The notes under the pieces were generated by a model that worked only from the letters and a program-made list of their open reading frames with translations, did no database searches and had not been told where the DNA came from. This document shows, in pieces, positions 1 to 5,890 of a stretch of 6,855 nucleotides of DNA. Source of the DNA: JBBQAA01 sp038254195 (GTDB lineage Bacteria; Actinomycetota; Thermoleophilia; Solirubrobacterales; Solirubrobacteraceae). Position 1 is the first letter of the stretch, and each line of letters starts with the position of its first letter. The position numbers were made by a program, and so were the translations under genes. The stretch is from the NCBI GenBank assembly GCA_038254195.1, contig JBBSGJ010000127.1, forward strand, positions 1 through 6,855, read 5' to 3'.

Positions 1-198
1 GCCCTGATCGAGAACGCCTCCCACGGCGACCAGCACTCGGGGCGGATGGCGCTCTACCAGCGGGGCGTGCCCGAGGAGGCCGGGGCGGATCCGGCCGTCT
101 ACGGCGAGGGCGACGACATCCACTCGAGCGAGCTCGATCCGGCGGACCCGGAGGGCGCTGCCGCGCGCGACGACCAGAGCCAGCCCGGCTACGACTGA
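1..198 (+). CDS. 3' end of an unrecognised protein with an acidic tail (partial)
   Basis: The frame is open from the first base of the window to a TGA at 196-198, giving the last 65 residues of a protein whose start lies upstream. The visible part begins ALIENASHGDQHSGRMALYQ and continues into an acidic, Asp/Glu/Pro/Gly-rich tail ending SQPGYD. Codon third positions are strongly G/C, as expected for a real gene here. The tail looks disordered and there is no membrane segment. I do not recognise the family. A C-terminal extension of a stress or ferritin-like enzyme crossed my mind, but nothing visible proves it. The two small charged genes downstream lie on the same strand after an 80-bp gap, so co-transcription is possible but not shown. 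Confidence 0.6.
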   Translation, partial: ALIENASHGDQHSGRMALYQRGVPEEAGADPAVYGEGDDIHSSELDPADPEGAAARDDQSQPGYD

Positions 199-239
199 GG
201 GGCGGCGGGACGGAGAACGCGGAGTGCGCGGCGCCGAAG

Positions 240-253
240 CGGGCATGTGCCCG
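240..253 (+). other. Short inverted repeat in the gap after the first gene
   Basis: CGGGCATGTGCCCG can form a 5-bp stem (240-244 with 249-253) with loop ATGT, about 40 bp after the first stop codon and 25 bp before the next start. No T-run follows, so intrinsic terminator activity is doubtful. It may be a weak terminator, a protein-binding site or chance in G+C-rich DNA. Confidence 0.2.
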
Positions 254-278
254 GCCTCGGTTGGGCACACCTCCTCTC

Positions 279-467
279 GTGCCACGTGACGAGGAGCCGA
301 CGACGCAGGAGCTCCAGCTCGCCGCCCTGCGGCGCGAGGAGGGGGAGCGCGCGGCCGCGGAAGGTGACCCCGACGCCGGGCACGCGCACGAGCGCCGGGC
401 GGACAAGACGGCCTACCTGCGCGAGAAGCTCGCCGAGCGGGCCGAATCCGAGCGAGAGGACGCGTGA
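279..467 (+). CDS. Small highly charged helical protein (62 aa), function unknown
   Basis: This predicted 62-residue soluble protein starts MPRDEEPTTQELQLAALRRE and ends RAESEREDA. It is dominated by Glu, Arg, Ala and Lys, with no Cys, no Trp and no hydrophobic segment, which fits a long amphipathic helix or coiled coil. I chose the GTG at 279. An in-frame TTG at 261 would add six residues. Neither has a clear Shine-Dalgarno sequence, so the start is uncertain. Its TGA at 465-467 shares a base with the ATG of the next gene (TGATG), which indicates translational coupling. I infer a small cytoplasmic helical protein working with its neighbour. I know no assigned function. Confidence 0.6.
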   Translation: MPRDEEPTTQELQLAALRREEGERAAAEGDPDAGHAHERRADKTAYLREKLAERAESEREDA

Positions 468-670
468 TGGACCACCAGGACAAGGCGGACGAGCTCGAGG
501 GCCAGGCCGACGACATGCAGCGCGCGTCGGAGAAGCTGGAGAAGAACATCTCGGAAACGCGGGACGACTGGCGACGCAAGCAGGCCGACCCGGCGGTGGC
601 GGGCGCAGAAGAGACGGACGACGACCAGCTCGATCGCGAGCGCCGGCCGGAGGCGCAGCCCCCGGGATAG
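467..670 (+). CDS. Small charged coiled-coil protein (67 aa), function unknown
   Basis: The product is about 67 residues and soluble. Residues 1-40 have a heptad-like pattern (DELEGQADDMQRASEKLEKN, then ISETRDDW) suggesting one long helix or coiled coil. The tail from about residue 41 is Asp/Glu/Arg/Pro-rich and probably disordered. The ATG at 467 overlaps the preceding stop, and AGAGGA at 455-460 gives a plausible ribosome site with a 6-nt spacer. A GTG at 464 would add one residue. The ELEGQAD..., ETRDDWRRK...DP pattern resembles small uncharacterised actinobacterial proteins I have seen, but I cannot name a family. It is probably co-translated with the 62-aa gene. It converges on the aldehyde dehydrogenase gene 40 bp downstream. 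Confidence 0.68.
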   Translation: MDHQDKADELEGQADDMQRASEKLEKNISETRDDWRRKQADPAVAGAEETDDDQLDRERRPEAQPPG

Positions 671-696
671 CGGGCCCCGGCCAGGAGCTCCCGCTC

Positions 697-710
697 CAAG
701 CGAAAGCTTG
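697..710. terminator. Possible small hairpin between convergent genes
   Basis: CAAGC-GAAA-GCTTG forms a 5-bp stem with a GNRA tetraloop on the plus-strand RNA. It lies in the 40-bp gap between the stop of the 67-aa gene (670) and the stop of the aldehyde dehydrogenase (711), where a terminator is expected. The stem is short and no U-tract follows on either strand, so this is a weak call. Confidence 0.2.
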
Positions 711-2081
711 TCAGGGCGCCGGCTCATGAGGAGCATCGGCCGGGGCCGGAGCAACCTGAGCCGGAGCCAGATGCACCACCTTGAGCCGGGTCACCTCATC
801 CAGGAGCTCGGGCCCGTACCCCGCCCCGAGCCCCGACTGACCCCGCGGCTCCGCCGCGCCCCCCGGAGCCCCGCCCCACATCGCGTTGACCTTCACCGTT
901 CCCGCCCGCAGCTCACGCCAGGCCCGCTGCGCGTGGGCCTGCGACGGCGTCAGGACCGTCGCGGCCAGGCCGTACGCCCCCGCGTTCGCCTCGACCAGCG
1001 CCTCGTCGAACGAGGACACCACCTGCACCGCGGCCACGGGTCCGAACGTCTCCTCGACCATGATCCGCATGGAGCCGTTCACTCCGACCACCACCGTCGG
1101 CGGGTAGGCGAACCCCTCACCGTCCGGCACCTCTCCTCCGCAGCGCACCGAGGCGCCCGCCGCCCGGGCCTCGTTCACGTGCCCGGCCACCCACTCGCGC
1201 TGCCCCGCGTCGATCAGCGGGCCGATCTCCGTGCGCCCCGCCTCGGCCACGAGCGCGGCGACGAAGTCCTCGGCCACGTCGTCGTGGACGTAGATCCGCT
1301 CGGCCGAGGTACAGATCTGCCCCGCGTTGGCGAACGCGCCCGCGCCGGCCTGGGCCGCCGCCCACCCGGGGTCCACCCCCGCGTCGACGATCAGCGCGTC
1401 CTTGCCGCCGAGCTCGAGCACCGCCTTCTTGAGCTGAGCAGCGCACACGCCGGCGACCTCCCGCCCCGTCGCCACCGACCCGGTGTGCAGGACGAGCGCC
1501 ACCTCGGGATCGGCCACCAGCGGCGCCCCCGCCCGGCCGTCGCCCTGGAGGGCGACCAGCACCCCCTCGGGCAGCTCGGAAGCGACGATCTCCGCGAGCA
1601 GCGCGCCCGACAGCGGCGTCTTCTCCGACGGCTTGAACACTGCGGTGTTCCCCGTCACCAGCACCGCGGCGATCATCTGCAGCGCGATCGCCACGGGGTC
1701 GTTCCAGGGCACGAGCAGGGCGACCACCCCGAAGGGCTCGCAGACCACGAGGTCGGTCGCGTCCCACGCGCCGTGCAGCGACTTCCCGCGGTGCAGCGGA
1801 CCGAGCTCGGCGTACTGCTCGAGCGCGCCGATACCCGCCTCCACCCCGCCGAGCGAGTCCGCGGCGGACTTGCCCCCCTCGGCCGCCTGGAGCTCGGCGA
1901 GCTCGTCCGCCCGCGTCCGCAGGGCGCGCGCCGCGGCCTTCAACAGCCCCGCGCGGTCGGCGGCGGGAGTCCGCGCCCAGCCTCCGAACGCCGCGCGCGC
2001 GGCCTGCACGGCCGCCCGCGCCGCCGCGGGCGAGCCCGCCGGGATCTCGCCGATCCGCTCCCCCGTGCGGGGGTTCAGCAC
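711..2081 (-). CDS. NAD(P)-dependent aldehyde dehydrogenase (456 aa)
   Basis: This is an aldehyde dehydrogenase superfamily enzyme, oxidising an aldehyde to the carboxylate with NAD(P)+ in the cytoplasm. Visible hallmarks are VPWNDP with the oxyanion-hole Asn at 127; FKPSEKTP with the cofactor-binding Lys at 150; HTGSVATGR at 199-207; LELGGK with the general-base Glu at 223; FANAGQICTSAERI with the nucleophilic Cys at 257; and EETFGPV at 343-349. The C-terminus has GYGPELLDEVTRLKVVHL followed by an Ala/Pro tail. At 456 residues it is slightly shorter than typical members (450-500), and the N-terminus begins directly at the conserved NPRTGE strand. The start is GTG at 2079-2081, 20 bp after the cold-shock stop codon, with a distant AGGCGG. 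The frame stays open upstream but offers no better start. All catalytic residues are present. Substrate is not determinable; the succinate-semialdehyde or broad-range class is a guess. Confidence 0.93.
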   Translation of the reverse strand: MLNPRTGERIGEIPAGSPAAARAAVQAARAAFGGWARTPAADRAGLLKAAARALRTRADELAELQAAEGGKSAADSLGGVEAGIGALEQYAELGPLHRGKSLHGAWDATDLVVCEPFGVVALLVPWNDPVAIALQMIAAVLVTGNTAVFKPSEKTPLSGALLAEIVASELPEGVLVALQGDGRAGAPLVADPEVALVLHTGSVATGREVAGVCAAQLKKAVLELGGKDALIVDAGVDPGWAAAQAGAGAFANAGQICTSAERIYVHDDVAEDFVAALVAEAGRTEIGPLIDAGQREWVAGHVNEARAAGASVRCGGEVPDGEGFAYPPTVVVGVNGSMRIMVEETFGPVAAVQVVSSFDEALVEANAGAYGLAATVLTPSQAHAQRAWRELRAGTVKVNAMWGGAPGGAAEPRGQSGLGAGYGPELLDEVTRLKVVHLAPAQVAPAPADAPHEPAP

Positions 2082-2101
2082 CGCGAGCGTGACCGCCTGG
2101 G

Positions 2102-2305
2102 TCAGAGCTTCGTCACGTTGACGGCCTTGGGACCCTTGGGGCCGTGCTCCTCCTCGTAGGAGACCTTGGCCCCCTCCGCGAGCGTGCGGTAGCCGTCGGA
2201 GTTGATGCCTGAGTGGTGGACGAAGAGGTCGCGCGACCCTTCATCGGGCGTGATGAACCCGAAGCCCTTCTCGTCGCTGAACCACTTCACCGTTCCGGTT
2301 GCCAC
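2102..2305 (-). CDS. csp: Cold-shock protein, CspA family (67 aa)
   Basis: This small single-domain OB-fold RNA chaperone binds single-stranded RNA/DNA and melts RNA secondary structure. The sequence reads MATGTVKWFSDEKGFGFITP at the start. RNP1 (KGFGFI) is at residues 13-18 and RNP2 (LFVHH) at 27-31, with Trp8 and Phe9 on the binding face; it ends AVNVTKL. A length of 67 residues is normal for the family. I chose the GTG at 2303-2305 because it gives the canonical MATGTVKWF start and has GGAGG 5 nt upstream. That GGAGG lies inside an in-frame ATG codon context (ATGGAGGAAGACGTG). Starting at the ATG (2315-2317) would add four residues (MEED). It lies 70 bp downstream of the S55 gene and 20 bp before the aldehyde dehydrogenase on the same strand, so a shared transcript with the dehydrogenase is likely. 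Confidence 0.95.
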   Translation of the reverse strand: MATGTVKWFSDEKGFGFITPDEGSRDLFVHHSGINSDGYRTLAEGAKVSYEEEHGPKGPKAVNVTKL

Positions 2306-2352
2306 GTCTTCCTCCATGCTGCCCTTCGACCGATACCCGCCTCTCGGCGCGC

Positions 2353-2358
2353 ACGCTA
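2353..2358 (-). promoter_or_regulatory. Possible -10 element for the cold-shock gene
   Basis: On the minus strand TAGCGT matches TANNNT, in the gap between the S55 stop codon and the cold-shock gene. Transcription starting about 7 nt downstream would give a leader of roughly 40 nt. No convincing -35 hexamer is visible, so read-through from the S55 gene is equally possible. Confidence 0.25.
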
Positions 2359-2375
2359 GCAGAGGTCGGAACCCC

Positions 2376-4133
2376 TCAGCCCCTGACCACCTGGACGGGC
2401 ACGCGGACGGACCCCGAGATGGGGTCCTGGGGGTCCCGCAGGGCCGGCAGTCCGCGCCGCGCGGCGCGCTGGCCCGACCGCCCGTGCAGCCCCGTCCAGT
2501 ACGCGCGCAGGCCGTCGTCCGTGGCGATCCGACGGATCGCCCGCAGCACCCCCTCCACGCTCTCGGCTCCATTGGCGCTCCCGCCCGCGTCGCCGCCCGC
2601 GAACGCGGCCTGGACGACGGCCTGGGCCCCCGCGTCGCCGCCCGCGCCGTCGGACCCGACCGTGGCGGAGTCGGCGAGGCGGAGCTCCTGGCGCCCGGGG
2701 GCGATCGAGCCCGGTACGCGCAACCGGAAACGCCGCACCCGCGCCGGCTGCCGGGCGCGACGCAGCCGCACCGCGACGGTGACGAGCCGGCCGGGGTGCA
2801 CCCGCGCCGGCGGCGACGCCCCGACGAGCTCGAGGCCGCGTAGCCCACGGCGCACGGTGAGGTCGACGGAGAGCCGCGCCACGTGGAGCGCGCGGAAGTC
2901 CGCGCCCTCGACGAGCGCGACGGCCGAGGCCACGTCGGACGCGGCACGGAAGGGCACGGCGCCGCCGTCCTCGGCGAACCCGATCTCCGAGTAGCGGTTG
3001 CAGGCCCGTGCGGGCGAGCGCGGGCGTTCGCGCAGGACGACGACCAGGCACGACCGGCCGCTCTCCTCCGAGGGGGCGCCGCCATGGAAGGCCTGCGTGC
3101 CCAGCGACGCGACCGCGAGCGGGGCCACGAGCGAGAGGGGGGAGGAGCCGCTGGGCTCGCCGAGGTCGGTCTCGTCGGCGATCCGGGTCTCCGCCACGGC
3201 CTTCGTGCCCGCGTCGCCGTCCCGCGTGGTCACCGTCAGGGGGATCTGCGGCGGGCCCGCGCCCACGCTCCCGGCGACCGCATCAGGCCCGTCACCGCTC
3301 AGCGTCCCGAGATCGTGCCCGGGCGCGGCGAGCTTGTAGGTCGTGAGGTCCTGAGCCCCCAGCGGGTTGTTGATGACCGCGTAGACGTAGGCGTCCTGGA
3401 GGAAGAGCGAGCGGCGCCCCGCCCCGTCGAAGGGATGGCCGAAGGCCCACAGCGTGGGACCGTCGCGGTAGGTCACGGTGCCGATCGCGCCAACGGCGAC
3501 CGCCCCGGAGGACAGGCCGACGGAGAGCGAGGCGCCGGGCAGCAGGCGCTGGGGTGCGAAGCGCGACGCGGCGGGGCCACCGGGCACGACGATGAGCTCG
3601 CGGCCCGCCCGGTGCGCGGCCCGCCGGGCCAGGGCGGCGAGCGGCCGGGACAGCCCCGTGGCCGTGAGGGCCGCGAGCGGCCGCGCGTGGGCGAGCAGAC
3701 CGGGCGCGCGACGCACGCCGACGGGCGGCGACACGGGCTGTCCGATGACCTGCTCGATCGGGGTGGCGAGCGCGTCGAACCCGCCGTAGGCGCCCACCGA
3801 CTCCGAGATCGCGCCCGCCACGCGCATCCTCCCCGCGGGGTCGGGACACGAGATGGGCGAGCCCGAGAAGCCCGGTCCCACGCCGGTGTCGGCGACGGCC
3901 GGGCCCGAGACCCGGATGAGGATGCGGGCGTCCTCGCCGCCCGGCTGGGCGTCCACCACGTCGCGGACGACCGCGTCGAAGGTGTCGATCCGCGTGCCCT
4001 GCACGACCGAGAGGACCGTGCAGCGCAGCCCCGCATGGACCGCCGAAAGCGGCAGGACGGGCTCGCCCGCCCCCCTTGCCACGGCCGGCAGGAGCGTCAG
4101 CGCGGCGAGGACGAGGGCGGCAGTGCGAAGCAC
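2376..4133 (-). CDS. Exported SpoIVB/S55-type serine peptidase-like protein (585 aa)
   Basis: The product resembles proteins carrying the SpoIVB peptidase S55 domain. Residues 1-19 form a Sec-type signal peptide (MLRTAALVLAALTLLPAVA), so it is secreted or surface-exposed. The S55-like region follows: GLRCTVLSVVQGT at 35-47, ILIRVSGPAV at 71-80, then GVGPGFSGSPI at 84-94 with Ser90 as the likely nucleophile, and a TPIEQVIGQPV segment. Later GTVTYRDG...LWAFGHPF places His233 in the FGHPF motif as a candidate catalytic base. Residues about 418-492 look like an Ig-like beta domain, and the Gly/Ala-rich part after 492 looks linker-like. I chose GTG at 4131-4133 because it gives a clean signal peptide and lies 10 nt after a TAGGGT -10 box, implying a leaderless mRNA. 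Longer starts (ATG 4235, GTG 4262) would run into the divergent degV gene. SpoIVB cleaves SpoIVFA in Bacillus sporulation; proteolytic activity and substrate here are unproven. Confidence 0.85.
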   Translation of the reverse strand: MLRTAALVLAALTLLPAVARGAGEPVLPLSAVHAGLRCTVLSVVQGTRIDTFDAVVRDVVDAQPGGEDARILIRVSGPAVADTGVGPGFSGSPISCPDPAGRMRVAGAISESVGAYGGFDALATPIEQVIGQPVSPPVGVRRAPGLLAHARPLAALTATGLSRPLAALARRAAHRAGRELIVVPGGPAASRFAPQRLLPGASLSVGLSSGAVAVGAIGTVTYRDGPTLWAFGHPFDGAGRRSLFLQDAYVYAVINNPLGAQDLTTYKLAAPGHDLGTLSGDGPDAVAGSVGAGPPQIPLTVTTRDGDAGTKAVAETRIADETDLGEPSGSSPLSLVAPLAVASLGTQAFHGGAPSEESGRSCLVVVLRERPRSPARACNRYSEIGFAEDGGAVPFRAASDVASAVALVEGADFRALHVARLSVDLTVRRGLRGLELVGASPPARVHPGRLVTVAVRLRRARQPARVRRFRLRVPGSIAPGRQELRLADSATVGSDGAGGDAGAQAVVQAAFAGGDAGGSANGAESVEGVLRAIRRIATDDGLRAYWTGLHGRSGQRAARRGLPALRDPQDPISGSVRVPVQVVRG

Positions 4134-4143
4134 GGATCTGCGA

Positions 4144-4149
4144 ACCCTA
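4144..4149 (-). promoter_or_regulatory. -10 element of a probable leaderless promoter for the S55 gene
   Basis: TAGGGT on the minus strand fits TANNNT and is followed by exactly 10 nt before the GTG start codon at 4133. A transcription start about 7 nt downstream would put the start codon at or within a few bases of the RNA 5' end. A weak GGAGTAGGG overlaps the box, too far from the GTG for an ordinary Shine-Dalgarno sequence. No clear -35 box is visible. Confidence 0.5.
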
Positions 4150-4196
4150 CTCCGGCTTCCGGTCGACGCTCCGTCAGGTCCGATGGCGAGGACGCC

Positions 4197-4211
4197 GTCG
4201 CCGGAGGCGAC
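4197..4211. promoter_or_regulatory. Perfect inverted repeat upstream of degV, candidate operator
   Basis: GTCGCC-GGA-GGCGAC is a perfect 6-bp inverted repeat with a 3-bp spacer, ending 5 bp before the plus-strand -10-like box. A protein bound here would cover the -35 and spacer region of the degV promoter. Arms of six bases can arise by chance in such G+C-rich DNA, so the role is only a suggestion. Confidence 0.3.
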
Positions 4212-4216
4212 TCGGT

Positions 4217-4222
4217 TAGGCT
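4217..4222 (+). promoter_or_regulatory. -10 element of a probable leaderless promoter for degV
   Basis: TAGGCT fits TANNNT and is followed by 11 nt before the ATG at 4234. The intervening CGCGCGAGCGC has no Shine-Dalgarno sequence, so a leaderless or near-leaderless mRNA is likely. No clear -35 hexamer is seen. Confidence 0.5.
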
Positions 4223-4233
4223 CGCGCGAGCGC

Positions 4234-5100
4234 ATGGCCTCCGTCGCCGTAGTCACCGACACCTGCCACTACCTGCCACGCTCGCTCGTGGAGCGCTTCG
4301 GCCTCGTGGAGGTCCCGCTCCACGTCCACCTCGACGGCGAGGATCACCGCGAGTCCGACCTCGCCGACCTCGCCGCCTACTACGCACGCCTCCGTGACCT
4401 GCAGGGGCTGCCCACCACGTCCCAGCCCGCGATCGGAGAGTTCCTCGCGGCCTACGAGCCGCTGGTGGCGGGGGGCGCGGACGTCGTGTCCGTCCACCTC
4501 GCCGGCGGCCTCTCGGGCACCTGCGAGTCCGCGCGCCAGGCCCGCGACCGGCTCGGGGACGCGGCCGGGCGCGTGCATGTCGTGGACTCGGCCACCGCCT
4601 GCGGCGGCGAGGGGCTCATCGTCCTCGCCGCGGTCCGCGCCGCGCAGGAGGGACGCCCGGCGGAGGAGGTCGTGGCGTTCGCGCGCGAGGCGCGGGAGCA
4701 CATGAAGCAGTGGTTCGCCATCGACACGCTCGAGTACCTGCGCCGCGGTGGGCGCATCGGCGGCGCCCAGGCGTGGATGGGGGCGGCTCTGAAGATCAAG
4801 CCGATCCTCACCGTGGAGTCCGAGATCACCCCCGTGGAGCGTGTTCGCACCTCCGCGCGCGCCTTCGAGCGGATGGTCGACCTCCTGCGCACGCGCCACG
4901 ACGACGGCGCCGACGGCTGGGTCGTCCAGCACATCCAGGTCCCCGACGAGGCCGCGCGGCTCGTTGCCCGCGGGCGGGAGATCTACGGGAGCGAGCCGCT
5001 CTGGGTGTCGGAGGTCGGACCGGTCATCGGGACCCACGTCGGGCCGGGCCTGCTCGGCTGTGGCGCGGTGCCCTCGCGCTACGTGCCCGGCGCGGGCTGA
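4234..5100 (+). CDS. DegV family fatty-acid-binding protein (288 aa)
   Basis: The family binds a single fatty acid; the Firmicute homologue FakB presents it to the kinase FakA for phosphorylation and entry into phospholipid synthesis. Family landmarks are all present. They are VAVVTDTCHYLP at 4-15; TSQP at 62-65, with the Thr/Ser that contacts the carboxylate in the family; GGLSGTCESA at 91-100; VVDSAT at 116-121; the strongly conserved LEYLRRGGRI at 166-175; KIKPIL at 187-192; and the C-terminal GTHVGPG at 266-272. A length of 288 residues is standard and the gene looks intact. The ATG at 4234 is fixed by the conserved N-terminal strand and by the -10 box 11 nt upstream. No FakA/DAK-type kinase gene is visible in the window, so the fatty-acid-kinase partner is unknown. 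Its last 22 bp overlap the convergent AI-2E gene. Confidence 0.94.
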   Translation: MASVAVVTDTCHYLPRSLVERFGLVEVPLHVHLDGEDHRESDLADLAAYYARLRDLQGLPTTSQPAIGEFLAAYEPLVAGGADVVSVHLAGGLSGTCESARQARDRLGDAAGRVHVVDSATACGGEGLIVLAAVRAAQEGRPAEEVVAFAREAREHMKQWFAIDTLEYLRRGGRIGGAQAWMGAALKIKPILTVESEITPVERVRTSARAFERMVDLLRTRHDDGADGWVVQHIQVPDEAARLVARGREIYGSEPLWVSEVGPVIGTHVGPGLLGCGAVPSRYVPGAG

Positions 5101-5888
5101 GGCGCGTCCTCCTCGACCACGAAGAGCGTCGCGGCCGCGGGCGGCCGACGCGAGGACCACACGTCGCGGACCACGATCTGCACCGTGGCGGCGATGGGAA
5201 TCGCCACGAGCGCGCCGAGCACGCCCAGCAGCTTGGAGCCGATGAGGATCGCGACGATCACGAACAGCGGTGAGACGTTGACCGTCCTGCGGTAGACCAC
5301 CGGCTGCAGGACGTTGTTCTCCACCTGCTGGTAGAGCACGAAGACGACCACCCAGACGATCGTGCTCGTCGGGAAGTCGTTGAACAGAGTGATGACCCCG
5401 ACCGCGATCCCGCCGATCGTCGCGCCGATGAGCGGGATCAGGTCGAGGAAGGACATGAGCACAGCCAGCGGGACCGCGAAGGGGACGCCGAGGATCGTCA
5501 GGGCGAGGTAGGTGGTGAAGCCGGCGATGAACGAGATGAGGAGGTTCCCCGCCACGTAGCCCGAGACCGCGCGGTACACGTCGTGCGAGAGGCGCCGCAC
5601 CCGGTCGGACCGGTTGCGGCGCAGGCGGGACGACGAGCAGGCCCACGCCGACCACCGTGGCGAGGAGCAGGCCGTAGACGATGAGGATGGAGAGGCCGCG
5701 GTTGACCTTCCGCCGGGCGAAGAAGTCGACCGCGGGGCCCAGGGCGACGGCGAGGAACAGGGCGATCGCCACGAGCCCCAGCACGGAGCGCACGAGGTAG
5801 AGCAGGTAGAGCCCCGCGGCGAGGGCGCCCACCGTGAAGAAGATCCGGGCGATCGTCCGGGTGTGGGCCCCGAGTCGGCGGGGGACAT
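5079..5888 (-). pseudogene. AI-2E/PerM-type permease, frameshifted and missing its centre
   Basis: Two pieces of one AI-2E transporter family membrane protein lie in different frames. The first, from about 5865 down to 5625, encodes three TM helices (beginning around TIARIFFTVGALAAGLYLLY; then SVLGLVAIALFLAVALGPAV; then LSILIVYGLLLATVVGVGLL, ending VVPP). The second, from about 5620 to the TAG at 5079, reads SHDVYRAVSGYVAGNLLISF, then the family signatures DLIPLIGATIGG, YQQVENNVLQPVVYRR and LLGVLGALVAIPIAATVQ. Family members run about 340-370 residues; here only about 270 codons exist. The usual extramembrane helical segment and the TM helix after it are absent at the junction (5612-5630). 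The natural ATG (5886-5888), 2 nt after the DUF3618 stop, is in the frame of the C-terminal piece, so a second shift near 5865-5871 is needed. An in-frame TTG at 5925 is an alternative start for the first piece. Family members are transporters of varied or unknown substrates; the name does not prove AI-2 transport. Confidence 0.82.
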
Positions 5889-5890
5889 CT

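Noticed and set aside
708..2159. Long plus-strand open frame opposite the aldehyde dehydrogenase
   Set aside because: The minus strand carries a complete, motif-rich aldehyde dehydrogenase. The opposite frame is Arg/His/Pro-rich with no domain, a common shadow in G+C-rich DNA.
2102..3085. Cold-shock frame extended upstream to a 327-residue fusion
   Set aside because: Everything upstream of the cold-shock start is the S55 gene read out of frame; only the last 67-71 residues are a real protein.
2883..4397. Long plus-strand open frame opposite the S55 gene, running into degV
   Set aside because: It has Arg/Gly-rich low-complexity composition and crosses the divergent promoter region and degV in the wrong frame. 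The S55 gene on the other strand has a signal peptide and clear motifs.
5600..5640. Programmed ribosomal frameshift in the AI-2E gene
   Set aside because: No slippery heptamer is visible at the junction. A conserved central domain is missing, which frameshifting cannot restore.
5079..5888. Quorum-sensing (AI-2) exporter
   Set aside because: The family name comes from one member; many have other or unknown roles, no AI-2 synthesis gene is present, and this copy is broken.
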